In this document: in pieces, positions 38,554 through 47,374 of the stretch
How the letters are laid out: each line of letters begins with the position of its first letter
How positions within the stretch are numbered: the stretch's first letter is position 1
From: Flavobacterium saliperosum
GTDB taxonomy: Bacteria; Bacteroidota; Bacteroidia; Flavobacteriales; Flavobacteriaceae
Direction: 5' to 3'
Assembly (NCBI RefSeq): GCF_900100625.1
Contig: NZ_FMTY01000003.1
Span: forward strand, 69,424-133,423
Length of the DNA: 64,000 nt
Made by a program: the position numbers and the translations under genes
The notes under the pieces: generated by a model
Databases searched by the model: none
What the model saw: the letters and a program-made list of their open reading frames with translations, nothing else
Told to the model about the DNA's origin: nothing

Positions 38554-39837
38554 ATGTCGAAAACTGCAATATTAGAAATTGATGGCAACAAATATGAATT
38601 TCCGGTTATCGTGGGAAGTGAGAATGAGGTTGCTATCGATATTGAGAAATTACGTGCTGCAACCGGCGCGATTACGCTTGATCCGGGTTATAAAAACTCC
38701 GGTTCTTGCCAAAGTGAGATTACTTTCCTTGACGGAGAAGAAGGAATCCTTCGTTACAGAGGGTATGCGATTGAAGATTTAGCAGATAAAGCGAATTTTC
38801 TGGAAGTATCTTATTTAGTGATTTTCGGAGAGTTACCTACAGCGAAACAATTAGCGCAGTTTGAAACCGATATCCACAAATATACTTTGGTTAATGAGGA
38901 AATGAAAAACATCATCGATGGTTTTCCTAAAACCGCACATCCAATGGGGGTTTTGGCTTCATTAACAAGTGCATTAACCGCATTCAACCCTAAAGTGGTT
39001 AATGTTGAAAACGAAAAAGAAATGTACGAAGCGGTTTGTAAAACAATGGGTAAATTCCTTGTTTTGGCAACCTGGACGTACAGAAAAAGTTCTGGTTTCC
39101 CTTTGAATTATTACGATAATACAAAAGGTTATGTGGAGAACTTTATGCGTTTAATGTTTGAATTGCCAACAGGACCTTACAAAATCAATCCGGTAGTGGT
39201 GAATGCTTTGGATAAATTATTCATCCTTCATGCCGATCACGAACAAAACTGTTCTACGTCAACGGTAAGAATGGTTGGTTCTTCACATGCCGGTTTATTC
39301 GCTTCCATTTCAGCAGGTGTTTCTGCACTTTGGGGACCACTTCACGGTGGTGCTAACCAAGCCGTTTTGGAAATGTTGGAAGAAATTCAGAAAGACGGCG
39401 GCGACGCGGATAAATTCTTGGCGAAAGCAAAAGATAAAAACGATCCTTTCCGTTTGATGGGCTTCGGACACCGTGTGTATAAAAATTTCGATCCGAGAGC
39501 AAAAATCATCAAAAAAGCAGCGGATGAAGTATTGGCGGAATTGGGTGTTAACGATCCCATTCTTAACATTGCTAAGAAATTGGAAGAGTCGGCTTTACAA
39601 GACGAGTATTTCAAATCAAGAAACTTATATCCAAACGTAGATTTCTATTCCGGTATCATTTACCGTGCTTTAGGAATTCCTACCGATATGTTTACCGTAT
39701 TGTTCGCAATCGGTCGTCTTCCGGGATGGATCGCACAATGGAAAGAAATGCGCGTGAACAAAGAACCAATCGGTCGTCCGCGTCAGGTGTACACGGGATA
39801 TCCGTTACGTCCTTTCAAAGAAATGGATGCAAGATAA
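38554..39837 (+). CDS. gltA: Citrate synthase
   Basis: 427 residues, type I (hexameric-type) citrate synthase: LHADHEQNCSTSTVRM, WGPLHGGANQAV and the catalytic GFGHRVYKNFDPRA. First step of the TCA cycle. It is preceded by a degenerate -7 box TAAATTCG at 38506-38513 and followed by a strong bidirectional terminator. Confidence 0.97.
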   Translation: MSKTAILEIDGNKYEFPVIVGSENEVAIDIEKLRAATGAITLDPGYKNSGSCQSEITFLDGEEGILRYRGYAIEDLADKANFLEVSYLVIFGELPTAKQLAQFETDIHKYTLVNEEMKNIIDGFPKTAHPMGVLASLTSALTAFNPKVVNVENEKEMYEAVCKTMGKFLVLATWTYRKSSGFPLNYYDNTKGYVENFMRLMFELPTGPYKINPVVVNALDKLFILHADHEQNCSTSTVRMVGSSHAGLFASISAGVSALWGPLHGGANQAVLEMLEEIQKDGGDADKFLAKAKDKNDPFRLMGFGHRVYKNFDPRAKIIKKAADEVLAELGVNDPILNIAKKLEESALQDEYFKSRNLYPNVDFYSGIIYRALGIPTDMFTVLFAIGRLPGWIAQWKEMRVNKEPIGRPRQVYTGYPLRPFKEMDAR

Positions 39838-39860
39838 TTGTAGTTATATAATAAATAAAA

Positions 39861-39888
39861 AAGTCCCGAGAAATCGGGACTTTTTTTA
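39861..39888 (+). terminator. Bidirectional terminator of gltA and the LEA-like gene
   Basis: AAGTCCCGA-gaaa-TCGGGACTT is a perfect 9-bp stem with a GNRA-type loop, flanked by A and T runs on both sides. Confidence 0.9.
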
Positions 39889-39903
39889 TAAATCAAAACC
39901 AAA

Positions 39904-40389
39904 CTATTCCGCCGGTTTTTCTTCTTCCGCAGCATCAGCAACATCATCGGCCGCATTTTCAATTGTATTTTCTGCTTTTTCAACAGTATCTGTTACGGTT
40001 TCTTTTGTCTCGCTGACTTTGTTTTCCGCAACGTCTTCCATCTCCGAAGCTTTGCCTGTTAAATGGTCGATTTTGTCTTCCACTTTGTCAACTACGTGTG
40101 CTAGGGTTTCTTTGGCATCTTGCGCTTTGTCTTCCGCCCAATCTGCAGCTTGTGACGCTTTCTCTTTGGCGGTTTCGATGAAATCGTTTACCTTGTCCGG
40201 AACACCCATCTCTTCCAGTTTGTGTGCGGCGTTCTCTGCTACATCGGATACCTTTTCGACTACGTCTTTCGAAAACGTTTCTGCTTTGTTAGCGGCAGTT
40301 TCTGCCATATTGGAAACATTTTCCCCTAAACCTTCGGCGCTTTGTTTCGCTTTTCCGAAAAGTGAACTAAAAAAACTTGATAATCCCAT
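39904..40389 (-). CDS. LEA-like / YtxH-like amphipathic helix protein
   Basis: 161 residues, no signal peptide. After MGLSSFFSSLFGKAKQSAEG almost the whole chain is a degenerate helical repeat rich in A, E, K and D (for example AETAANKAETFSKDVVEKVSD, KEKASQAADWAEDKAQDAKET), like group-3 LEA proteins; it has one or no cysteine and few aromatics. Such proteins protect membranes or proteins during drying or osmotic stress in other organisms; here this is inference. A 190-residue open frame on the + strand over the same bases is a compositional shadow. Confidence 0.8.
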   Translation of the reverse strand: MGLSSFFSSLFGKAKQSAEGLGENVSNMAETAANKAETFSKDVVEKVSDVAENAAHKLEEMGVPDKVNDFIETAKEKASQAADWAEDKAQDAKETLAHVVDKVEDKIDHLTGKASEMEDVAENKVSETKETVTDTVEKAENTIENAADDVADAAEEEKPAE

Positions 40390-40406
40390 AATTTTTTGAT
40401 TTTTAT

Positions 40407-40414
40407 CAAATTTA
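40407..40414 (-). promoter_or_regulatory. Putative -7 box of the LEA-like gene
   Basis: TAAATTTG on the - strand, a full TAnnTTTG match 17 nt before the ATG at 40389. Confidence 0.5.
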
Positions 40415-40553
40415 ATAAAAATTTACTTAAGAATTAACTTATAGCAAGCCAAATTGGTATTAAATAATAGTTTTAAAATTCTGAATTGCTGTGAGTTATT
40501 TTTAAGGAGACGTTATTTTTAACGAAGTTTTTCGTTTATCGGAGCCCTTTTTC

Positions 40554-40561
40554 TATATTTG
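40554..40561 (+). promoter_or_regulatory. Putative -7 box of the arginine deiminase-like gene
   Basis: TATATTTG, 16 nt before the ATG at 40578. A TTCG at 40531-40534 would be a weak -33 at 19 nt. Confidence 0.55.
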
Positions 40562-40577
40562 TCAAAAGCCAAAAGCT

Positions 40578-41492
40578 ATGTTACAGTTAAATGTAAAAAA
40601 CGAAACTTCAAGATTAAGAGCAGTTGTTTTGGGGACTGCAGTCAGTAACGGCCCAACGCCCACAATCGATGAGGCCTACGATCCGAAATCATTAGAACAT
40701 ATCAAAGCCGGAACTTATCCTGTAGAAGCCGACATGGTAAAGGAAATGGAAGCCTTCAACCAGGTGTTTCAGAAATACGATGTAAAGGTATTTCGTCCGC
40801 AAACCATCGAAAACTACAACCAGATTTTTTCCCGTGACATCGGATTCGTAATTGATGATGTTTTTATCAAAGCCAATATTTTGCCCGACAGAGAACGCGA
40901 ACTCGATGCGATTCAATACGTAATCGATCAGATCGATCCCAAAAAAGTAGTGCGTCCTCCGGAAGAAGTGCATGTGGAAGGTGGCGATGTGATGGTGTGG
41001 AACGATTATGTTTTCATCGGAACCTATAAAGGAAGCGATTACAAGGATTACATCACGGCCCGCACGAACATGCAGGGGGTGAACTATATAAAAGAAATGT
41101 TTCCGTATAAAATCGTGAAGGAATTCGATTTGGTGAAATCCAAAATTGAACCACGGGATAATGCTTTGCATTTGGACTGTTGTTTTCAGCCGGTGGGTAC
41201 CGATAAAGGCATCATTTACAAAAGCGGTTTCCGTGAAGAAGCCGATTATATGTTCCTGGTGAACCTTTTCGGAATGGAAAATCTGTTCCATATCGAAAGA
41301 GAAGAAATGTATCATATGAATTCCAACGTATTTTCGATTGCCCCGGATGTGGTGGTTTCCGAAAGAAATTTCACGAGATTAAATAACTGGTTACGAAGCA
41401 AGGGAATCACCGTGGAAGAAATCCCGTATGCCGAGATTGCCAAACAGGAAGGACTGTTACGTTGTTCCACTTTACCCTTAATAAGAGACTAA
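40578..41492 (+). CDS. Arginine deiminase-like amidinotransferase-family hydrolase
   Basis: 304 residues of the amidinotransferase/DDAH/arginine-deiminase fold. Motifs: SRDIGFVIDD, HVEGGDVMVWND (substrate-binding E/D), HLDCCFQPVG and a catalytic-type cysteine in LLRCSTLPL near the end. The family hydrolyses guanidino groups (arginine or methylarginines) to ureido products plus an amine. The exact substrate is not fixed by sequence. It is 2 nt from ctlX and surely co-transcribed, so an arginine to citrulline step before CtlX is likely. Confidence 0.8.
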   Translation: MLQLNVKNETSRLRAVVLGTAVSNGPTPTIDEAYDPKSLEHIKAGTYPVEADMVKEMEAFNQVFQKYDVKVFRPQTIENYNQIFSRDIGFVIDDVFIKANILPDRERELDAIQYVIDQIDPKKVVRPPEEVHVEGGDVMVWNDYVFIGTYKGSDYKDYITARTNMQGVNYIKEMFPYKIVKEFDLVKSKIEPRDNALHLDCCFQPVGTDKGIIYKSGFREEADYMFLVNLFGMENLFHIEREEMYHMNSNVFSIAPDVVVSERNFTRLNNWLRSKGITVEEIPYAEIAKQEGLLRCSTLPLIRD

Positions 41493-41494
41493 TT

Positions 41495-42433
41495 ATGAAA
41501 CAGACAACCGATACCATATTGATGATTCGTCCGGTAGCTTTCCGAATGAACGAACAAACCGCCGTAAACAATTACTACCAGAAAGTTTTGGACAATTTAT
41601 TGCCGGCAACCGTAAACGCTAAAGCACAGGAAGAGTTTGATACTTTCGTAACGAAACTCCGCAATGTAGGTGTGAACGTAATCGTGGTGGATGACACTGT
41701 TAGCCCGGATACACCCGACAGTATATTTCCAAACAATTGGATTTCTTTCCATGAAAACGGCGATGTGGCTTTGTATCCGATGTTTGCCGAAAACCGTCGT
41801 TTGGAACGAAGAGAAGATATTTTGGATATTCTGGAAGAGAACGGTTTCCACATAGAACAGATTGTGGATTACAGTTCTGCCGAAGAGGACGATCTTTTTC
41901 TGGAAGGAACCGGAAGCTTGCTTTTGGACCGCGAAAACGGAAAAGCCTATTGCGCACTTTCACCAAGAGCGAATGAAGAGTTGATGATCGAATTTTGTGA
42001 AGATTTCGAAATGAATCCGGTGATTTTTGAAGCGTATCAAACGGTAAACGGCGAGAGAAAACACATTTACCATACGAACGTAATGATGTGCTTGGGAGAA
42101 ACTTTTGCGGTAATCTGCGCGGATTGTATCGATGACAAGAAGGAACGTAAAATGGTTCTAGATTGCCTGAAATCGGACGGAAAAGAAATCATTTTGATTA
42201 CCGAAGATCAGGTAAACAATTTTGCAGGTAACATGCTGCAGGTGCGTGGTGCAAATGACAAACGTTATTTAGTGATGAGTACATCAGCACACCAAAGTTT
42301 AACTCCGGTGCAAATTGCCGCTCTTGAAAAACATTGCGAAATTTTAAGTTCCAGCTTGGATACTATCGAAGCTTGCGGTGGCGGAAGTGCGCGTTGCATG
42401 ATGGCGGAAGTGTTTTTACCAAAAGAAGATTAA
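41495..42433 (+). CDS. ctlX: Citrulline utilization hydrolase CtlX-type protein
   Basis: 312 residues from ATG at 41495 (MKQTTDTILMIRP); an in-frame TTG at 41462 lies inside the previous gene. Features are FPNNWISFHENG, HTNVMMCLGETFAVIC and the catalytic-type CGGGSARCMMAE. CtlX was named as a citrulline ureidase in Francisella, giving ornithine, CO2 and ammonia; transfer of that role here is by family. Paired with an arginine deiminase-like gene. Confidence 0.85.
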   Translation: MKQTTDTILMIRPVAFRMNEQTAVNNYYQKVLDNLLPATVNAKAQEEFDTFVTKLRNVGVNVIVVDDTVSPDTPDSIFPNNWISFHENGDVALYPMFAENRRLERREDILDILEENGFHIEQIVDYSSAEEDDLFLEGTGSLLLDRENGKAYCALSPRANEELMIEFCEDFEMNPVIFEAYQTVNGERKHIYHTNVMMCLGETFAVICADCIDDKKERKMVLDCLKSDGKEIILITEDQVNNFAGNMLQVRGANDKRYLVMSTSAHQSLTPVQIAALEKHCEILSSSLDTIEACGGGSARCMMAEVFLPKED

Positions 42434-42452
42434 TTTCAGATTGCATAAATTT

Positions 42453-42483
42453 AAAAGACCTCCGTTTGAGGTCTTTTTTTTTA
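42453..42483 (+). terminator. Bidirectional terminator between ctlX and the SDR gene
   Basis: AAAAGACCTC pairs with GAGGTCTTTT over 10 bp, flanked by A and T runs. The convergent SDR gene's stop codon sits at its edge. Confidence 0.88.
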
Positions 42484-43911
42484 TGGGTTGTTTTCGGCTA
42501 TGTTTTTAAGCATTCCTTCAAAAATAAAGTAATGGAACGGTAGCATGGCATACCAGTAAAGCCGTCCCCACAATCCTCTCGGTCTGAATGTGGCGGTTTG
42601 GTGTAAAATATTGTTTTCGTCAATTTTAAATTCGAGCCAAGCTTCTCCGGGTAAACGCATTTCAGCGAAAAGGAGTAACCGCTTTTTTTCTTTATCGGCC
42701 AAAAGGACTCTCCAAAAATCTAAAGCATCGCCATTGTCCAAATGTGTTGGATTGGTTCGGCCTCTTCGTAAACCTACTCCTCCGAAAAATTTATCGAGAA
42801 AACCTCTTATTTTCCACATCCAATTGCCGTAATACCAACCTTTGTCGCCGCCAATACTCCAAATGTTATTGAGTGCCTTTTCCGGATTCCGGATTTTAAT
42901 TTTCTGATAATCGCTCAGACATCCGAAAGTGGGCACCTGAATGAATTCTGATAAATTGTGTTTGAATCGTCCGCTGACCAAACTGTCTTTCCAACTGGAA
43001 ATAACCAGATTCTGTTCGATTCTCTTGAAGGCCAGTTTTATGGCTTCGGTATAGGAAATGGGAGTGATGTTCAGCATTTTCTGTAAACGCCTGTCTTTAC
43101 TTACCACTTCAATTTTCATACTGTCTACCAAATTCACAGCCAGTTTATAGGAGGTGGATGTCACGAAATAAAGCCAATAAGAAGAAAGTTTCGGGGTCAT
43201 GACCGGCACTGTGAAAATCCAGTTCCTGAATCCGCGGGTTTTGGCATACAATTGCAACATTTGTTTGTAGGTCAGCACATCGGGACCGCCAATGTCAAAC
43301 GATTGGTTGTAACAGTCTTCGCGAAGTTGAACGCCGATAAGATATTTGATCACATCCCGAATGGCGATGGGTTGTGTTTTGGTCAGCACCCATTTCGGGG
43401 TAATCATCACCGGCAATTTTTCGCATAGATCCCGAATGATTTCAAAAGAAGAACTTCCGGAGCCCACCACGATTCCGGCTCTTAAAACTGTAAGATTGAA
43501 TCTTCCGCCGTATAGTATTTTTTCCACATTTCTCCGCGAGCTTAGGTGTTTGGAGAGCACACCATTGTTTACAATGCCGCTTAGGTAAACCACTTGTCTT
43601 ACCTTAATTTCATTCATGTAGATGTTGAAGTTTTCGGCGGCAACAGCTTCTAATTTGTCAAAATGCTCTGTCGATGATGTCATGGAATGGATTAGGTAAT
43701 ACGCCACATCGATTTGTTCGGGAAGGCATCTAAAGTCAGGTTCCGATAAAAAGTCGACTTCCCAAACGGTTATTTTTGAGAGCGTTTCCGTATCCAGTCC
43801 CAATCGCATTTTGTCTCTGACCGCGCAGGTAACTTCATGGCCTTGTGCCAATAATTCGGGCAGCAGTCTGCGTCCGACATAGCCATTGGCACCGGTAAGT
43901 AAGATTTTCAT
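42481..43911 (-). CDS. SDR-family NAD(P)-binding protein with C-terminal DUF2867
   Basis: 476 residues. N-terminal extended SDR/NmrA-like domain with the nucleotide motif TGANGYVGRRLLPELL; DVAYYLIHSM and ILYGGRFNLTVLRAGIVVGSGSSSFE are typical of this family. The C-terminal part from about residue 330 (DKGWYYGNWMWKIRGFLDKFFGG...) is the DUF2867 domain, ending FEGMLKNIAENNP. Function unknown; an oxidoreductase or NAD-sensing role is likely. Divergent from no close gene; marC lies upstream on the same strand. Confidence 0.83.
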   Translation of the reverse strand: MKILLTGANGYVGRRLLPELLAQGHEVTCAVRDKMRLGLDTETLSKITVWEVDFLSEPDFRCLPEQIDVAYYLIHSMTSSTEHFDKLEAVAAENFNIYMNEIKVRQVVYLSGIVNNGVLSKHLSSRRNVEKILYGGRFNLTVLRAGIVVGSGSSSFEIIRDLCEKLPVMITPKWVLTKTQPIAIRDVIKYLIGVQLREDCYNQSFDIGGPDVLTYKQMLQLYAKTRGFRNWIFTVPVMTPKLSSYWLYFVTSTSYKLAVNLVDSMKIEVVSKDRRLQKMLNITPISYTEAIKLAFKRIEQNLVISSWKDSLVSGRFKHNLSEFIQVPTFGCLSDYQKIKIRNPEKALNNIWSIGGDKGWYYGNWMWKIRGFLDKFFGGVGLRRGRTNPTHLDNGDALDFWRVLLADKEKKRLLLFAEMRLPGEAWLEFKIDENNILHQTATFRPRGLWGRLYWYAMLPFHYFIFEGMLKNIAENNP

Positions 43912-43958
43912 GGCTCCTTTTTCTTTTAAAGTTACAAAAAAGGAAAGTGCAACAGTTG

Positions 43959-44582
43959 TTAAATCGTTTTGAAGATGTTTGTGACTGAGACGCTAATGTA
44001 TTGAACGCCAATTGCAATTACGATGAATCCGATGATTCTCGAAATCGCAACGATACCCGAAGCCCCTAAAATTCGGGATAAATAATGCGCACTTCTTAAA
44101 ATGATAAAAATGGAAAGCGCTACGGCTAAAATAGCACCGCAAACAATCGCTTTGTCTGATGCTTTTGGGAAATCCTGATAAAAAGCGATTAACAGTGAAA
44201 TGGAACCTGGACCGGCGAGCATCGGAATGGCTAACGGTGTTAAGGCGATGTCGGTTCTTTTTTGGGCATCACTGGCTACTTTTTTGTTTACACCTCGCGT
44301 TTTTCCAAACTTACCGCTTAAAAGAGCAAAACCGGAGCTCACAATTACCATACCGCCCGCAATACGCAAAGCATCGATACTGATGCCGAAGAATTTCAAT
44401 ACATATTCGCCGATAAAAAAAGAGATTACAAGAATGATAAATACGTTGATTGCTGTCCAGAGTGAAGTTCTGGAACGCTCGGCATCGCTGTCGTGCTGTG
44501 TTAATCCAACAAAAACGGGAACGGCTCCTAAAGGGTTTAATACTGAAAATACGGCGGCGAAAATGTAAACAAATAATTCCAT
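43959..44582 (-). CDS. MarC family integral membrane protein
   Basis: 207 residues, six TM helices. MELFVYIFAAVFSVLNPLGAVPVFVGLT and ALTPLAIPMLAGPGSI are the two family signatures. MarC-type proteins have no firmly established transport substrate. 47 nt upstream of the SDR gene, so the two may share a transcript; its own -7 box is at 44594-44601. Confidence 0.88.
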   Translation of the reverse strand: MELFVYIFAAVFSVLNPLGAVPVFVGLTQHDSDAERSRTSLWTAINVFIILVISFFIGEYVLKFFGISIDALRIAGGMVIVSSGFALLSGKFGKTRGVNKKVASDAQKRTDIALTPLAIPMLAGPGSISLLIAFYQDFPKASDKAIVCGAILAVALSIFIILRSAHYLSRILGASGIVAISRIIGFIVIAIGVQYISVSVTNIFKTI

Positions 44583-44593
44583 TGGTTTTGTTG

Positions 44594-44601
44594 CAAAATT
44601 A
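44594..44601 (-). promoter_or_regulatory. Putative -7 box of marC-family gene
   Basis: TAATTTTG on the - strand, 11 nt before the ATG at 44582; full TAnnTTTG match. Confidence 0.5.
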
Positions 44602-44680
44602 ATGTGACTGTGGGCTCGGAAGCGTAAAATAAAAATTAAGGAAAGGTTATTTAACCTTTGCGGAAAACTAAAGTACGAAA

Positions 44681-44709
44681 TTGATTTAGAATAAAAATGC
44701 GTAATTTTG
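44681..44709 (+). promoter_or_regulatory. Promoter of the CoA-binding protein gene
   Basis: TTG (44681-44683), 18 nt, TAATTTTG (44702-44709). The ATG is 18 nt further on. A perfect inverted repeat AAAGGTTA/TAACCTTT (44642-44659) lies just upstream and could be an operator. Confidence 0.6.
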
Positions 44710-44727
44710 AAAGAAATTAAAAATAAG

Positions 44728-45093
44728 ATGAGATCGAAAAAAACCTTGGTGCTTGGAGCGACTGTAAAACCGGAACGTTATGCGTTTATGGCGATGACTA
44801 ATTTAACTGAAAAAGGACATGCTGTGGTGGCTATCGGTCAAAATGAAGGTGAAGTGGCGGGTGTGAAAATACAAACCAAACAAATCCCTTTAAAAAATAT
44901 AGACACCGTTACTTTATATCTGAATCCGGTCCGACAAAGGGACTATTATAACTACATCATCGGATTGAAACCAAAGCGTGTAATCTTTAATCCCGGCACT
45001 GAAAATCCGGAATTTTATCAATTGCTGAAAGCGAATAACATTAAGGTTGACGTGGCTTGTACGTTGGTTTTACTCAGTACCAATCAGTATTAA
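44728..45093 (+). CDS. CoA-binding (YccU-family) protein
   Basis: 121 residues from ATG at 44728 (MRSKKTLVLGATVKPERYAF); an in-frame TTG at 44707 overlaps the promoter. Rossmann-like fold with VLGATVKPERYAFMAM and FNPGTENPEFY. The cofactor binding is by family; the partner is unknown. Its last 4 nt overlap the end of the convergent symporter gene. Confidence 0.85.
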   Translation: MRSKKTLVLGATVKPERYAFMAMTNLTEKGHAVVAIGQNEGEVAGVKIQTKQIPLKNIDTVTLYLNPVRQRDYYNYIIGLKPKRVIFNPGTENPEFYQLLKANNIKVDVACTLVLLSTNQY

Positions 45094-46586
45094 AAATGAG
45101 TTTGGCCTGTGGCCGGTTTGCTGATTAACAACAAGCCAAGCAGCGTAATCAGTCCGTTGAGAATGATGATTTCAAACGAAAACACATAACCACCAAACCA
45201 GTCTTTCGAATTGGTATTGATGAAATACGTTATTAGTGGTGATACTAGGCAAATGATTGGCACAAATTTGTCAATAACCGTTTTTGATTTTATGAAAAGC
45301 CCAAATCCATACAATCCCAAAAGCGGACCGTAAGTATAACCGGCAACGGTGAAAATCATGGTTACCACCGATTTGTCGTTAAGTGAATTGAAAACCAATA
45401 TCACCAAAAACATTAAAAAGGAAAACGTAAGGTGGACGAAATGTCTTGTTCGTACCGTCTTCATGTTGTTCGCGTTTTCGGCTTTGTCCATACCAAGAAA
45501 ATCAACGCAAAAGGAAGTGGTTAAAGCGGTTAGAGCACTGTCTGTTGTGGCGAATGTAGCCGCTGTCAGCCCCAACAGGAAAATCACTGCCGGAATGATG
45601 CTTAAATGCTTGAATGCGATTTCGGGAAAAAGGTAATCCGTTCGGGCAATGCCGTCAACCATTGGTATGGCCACACCATTCTTCTCGGCATACATATACA
45701 ATAAAGCCCCTACACTCAAAAAGAAAATGTTAATCAGTACGAAAATTGCCGTAAATGTGAACATGTTCTTTTGTGCTTCACCGATGTTTTTACAACTCAG
45801 GTTTTTTTGCATTAAATCCTGATCGAGCCCTACCATGGCAATGGTTACAAAGATTCCGCCCAGAATCTGTTTTATTACATAGTTGCCTTTGAGATAATCT
45901 TCGTAGAAAAATATTTTGGAATAATTACTGTTTTTAACGGCTTCAAAGGCTTCAATCGCACTGAAATCCAGACTTCTGCAGACAAAAATAATCGTCAGAA
46001 AAACAGAGGAAACCAAGAAAAACGTTTGCAGTGTGTCGGTTATAATGATGGTTTTCAGTCCGCCGCGATACGTGTAAGCGAAAATCAAACCAAGCGAAAT
46101 CAGAACGGTTGCTGCAAAAGGCACATTGAAATCGTCAAAAACATAGCGTTGAAGCACGATTACCACCAAATACAAACGAAAGGCCGATCCGATGGTTCTG
46201 CTGATCAGGAAAATAATTGCCGAGGTTTTATAACTGATGGTTCCCAATCGTTGTTCGATATAACCATAAATTGAAGTGAGGTTCATTCGGTAATACAATG
46301 GCAGCAGTACTTTGGCGATGATAACGAACCCTATGGCGTTTCCTAAAATAAACTGGAAGTATTTAAATTGTAAATCAGGATTACCCACTTCCCCGGGAAC
46401 GGAAATAAACGTCACACCCGAAAGTGCGGTGCCAATCATTCCAAAAGCCACCAGGTACCATTTCGAATTTTTATTGGCTTTGAAAAAAGTATCGTTGCCG
46501 TGATCTTTTTTACTTACGATGTTGGAAATCAGTATCAGAAGCCCAAAGTAAATGATAATAATGGTAAGTATGGTTGCCGATGTCAT
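45090..46586 (-). CDS. Sodium:solute symporter (SSS family)
   Basis: 498 residues, about 13 TM helices. ALSGVTFISVPGEVGNPDLQ, RTIGSAFRLYLV, AYTYRGGLKTIIITDTLQ and GLTAATFATTDSALTALTTSFCVDFL are typical of SSS permeases. It imports a small solute with sodium; the substrate is not determined (no marked proline/sugar/pantothenate signature). Divergent from recR, 84 nt between starts. Confidence 0.9.
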   Translation of the reverse strand: MTSATILTIIIIYFGLLILISNIVSKKDHGNDTFFKANKNSKWYLVAFGMIGTALSGVTFISVPGEVGNPDLQFKYFQFILGNAIGFVIIAKVLLPLYYRMNLTSIYGYIEQRLGTISYKTSAIIFLISRTIGSAFRLYLVVIVLQRYVFDDFNVPFAATVLISLGLIFAYTYRGGLKTIIITDTLQTFFLVSSVFLTIIFVCRSLDFSAIEAFEAVKNSNYSKIFFYEDYLKGNYVIKQILGGIFVTIAMVGLDQDLMQKNLSCKNIGEAQKNMFTFTAIFVLINIFFLSVGALLYMYAEKNGVAIPMVDGIARTDYLFPEIAFKHLSIIPAVIFLLGLTAATFATTDSALTALTTSFCVDFLGMDKAENANNMKTVRTRHFVHLTFSFLMFLVILVFNSLNDKSVVTMIFTVAGYTYGPLLGLYGFGLFIKSKTVIDKFVPIICLVSPLITYFINTNSKDWFGGYVFSFEIIILNGLITLLGLLLISKPATGQTHF

Positions 46587-46658
46587 TGCTTAAATTTTAG
46601 TGTGCCAATTTACACAAATAATCTTCAAATTTTCAAATAGGTTCATTTTCAAATTAAC

Positions 46659-46666
46659 TACTTTTG
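46659..46666 (+). promoter_or_regulatory. Putative -7 box of recR
   Basis: TACTTTTG, a full TAnnTTTG match, 4 nt before the recR ATG, implying a leaderless or nearly leaderless mRNA. No clear -33 at the normal distance. Confidence 0.5.
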
Positions 46667-46670
46667 CATC

Positions 46671-47291
46671 ATGGAATTTTCTTCAAAACTTTTAGAGCGG
46701 GCCGTTAACGAAATGGCACAATTACCGGGAATCGGTAAACGTACCGCATTGCGACTGGTGCTTCATCTGCTAAAACAACCAAAAGAGCAAACCGAGCTTT
46801 TGACATCGGCTTTATTGAAGATGCGGGAAGAGATAAAATTTTGCAAAGAATGTCATAATATTTCCGATGTGGATGTCTGTGAAATTTGTGCGAATCCCTC
46901 CAGAGATCAATCGGTAATTTGTGTGGTGGAGGATATCCGTGACGTAATGGCATTGGAAAATACCGGCATTTTTAAAGGGTTGTATCACGTTTTAGGCGGA
47001 AAGATTTCACCCATTGACGGGGTGGGGCCAAGTCAGCTAAACATCCATTCGTTGGTGGATAAAGTGAAATCAGGCTCTGTTAAAGAAGTTATTTTTGCCT
47101 TAAGTTCCACAATGGAAGGAGATACCACCAATTTTTACATTTACAAGCAAATTAAAGACTGCGAAGTGACAACCTCTGCAATTGCACGCGGAATAGCCAT
47201 TGGCGACGAGTTGGAATACGCCGATGAAGTAACATTAGGACGCAGTTTGATGCACAGAATTCCGTTTGAGAGTTCCCTGAAGAACATGTAA
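46671..47291 (+). CDS. recR: Recombination protein RecR
   Basis: 206 residues. An HhH near the start ([17 protein letters not shown]), a four-cysteine zinc finger ([22 protein letters not shown] with C at each turn) and a Toprim domain ([12 protein letters not shown]...). RecR loads RecA at gaps with RecF/RecO. All zinc ligands are intact, in contrast to L36 and S14 here. Confidence 0.96.
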   Translation: MEFSSKLLERAVNEMAQLPGIGKRTALRLVLHLLKQPKEQTELLTSALLKMREEIKFCKECHNISDVDVCEICANPSRDQSVICVVEDIRDVMALENTGIFKGLYHVLGGKISPIDGVGPSQLNIHSLVDKVKSGSVKEVIFALSSTMEGDTTNFYIYKQIKDCEVTTSAIARGIAIGDELEYADEVTLGRSLMHRIPFESSLKNM

Positions 47292-47347
47292 AGGTTACTT
47301 TTTGGTTTAATATCATCTAATAAGTTTAAAATTATCAATTGAAAAAC

Positions 47348-47355
47348 TATATTTG
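47348..47355 (+). promoter_or_regulatory. Putative -7 box of the polysaccharide operon
   Basis: TATATTTG, a full match, 19 nt before the Wza-like ATG at 47375. The -33 is poor. Confidence 0.5.
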
Positions 47356-47374
47356 TTTTTTTAAAATAAGAATA

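Noticed and set aside
39827..40399. 190-residue + strand open frame rich in Ser/Ala
   Set aside because: Exact antisense of the LEA-like gene; its low complexity mirrors that gene's A/E/K repeats.
40692..41315. 207-residue minus-strand open frame
   Set aside because: Shadow of the arginine deiminase-like gene, without domain features or a plausible promoter.
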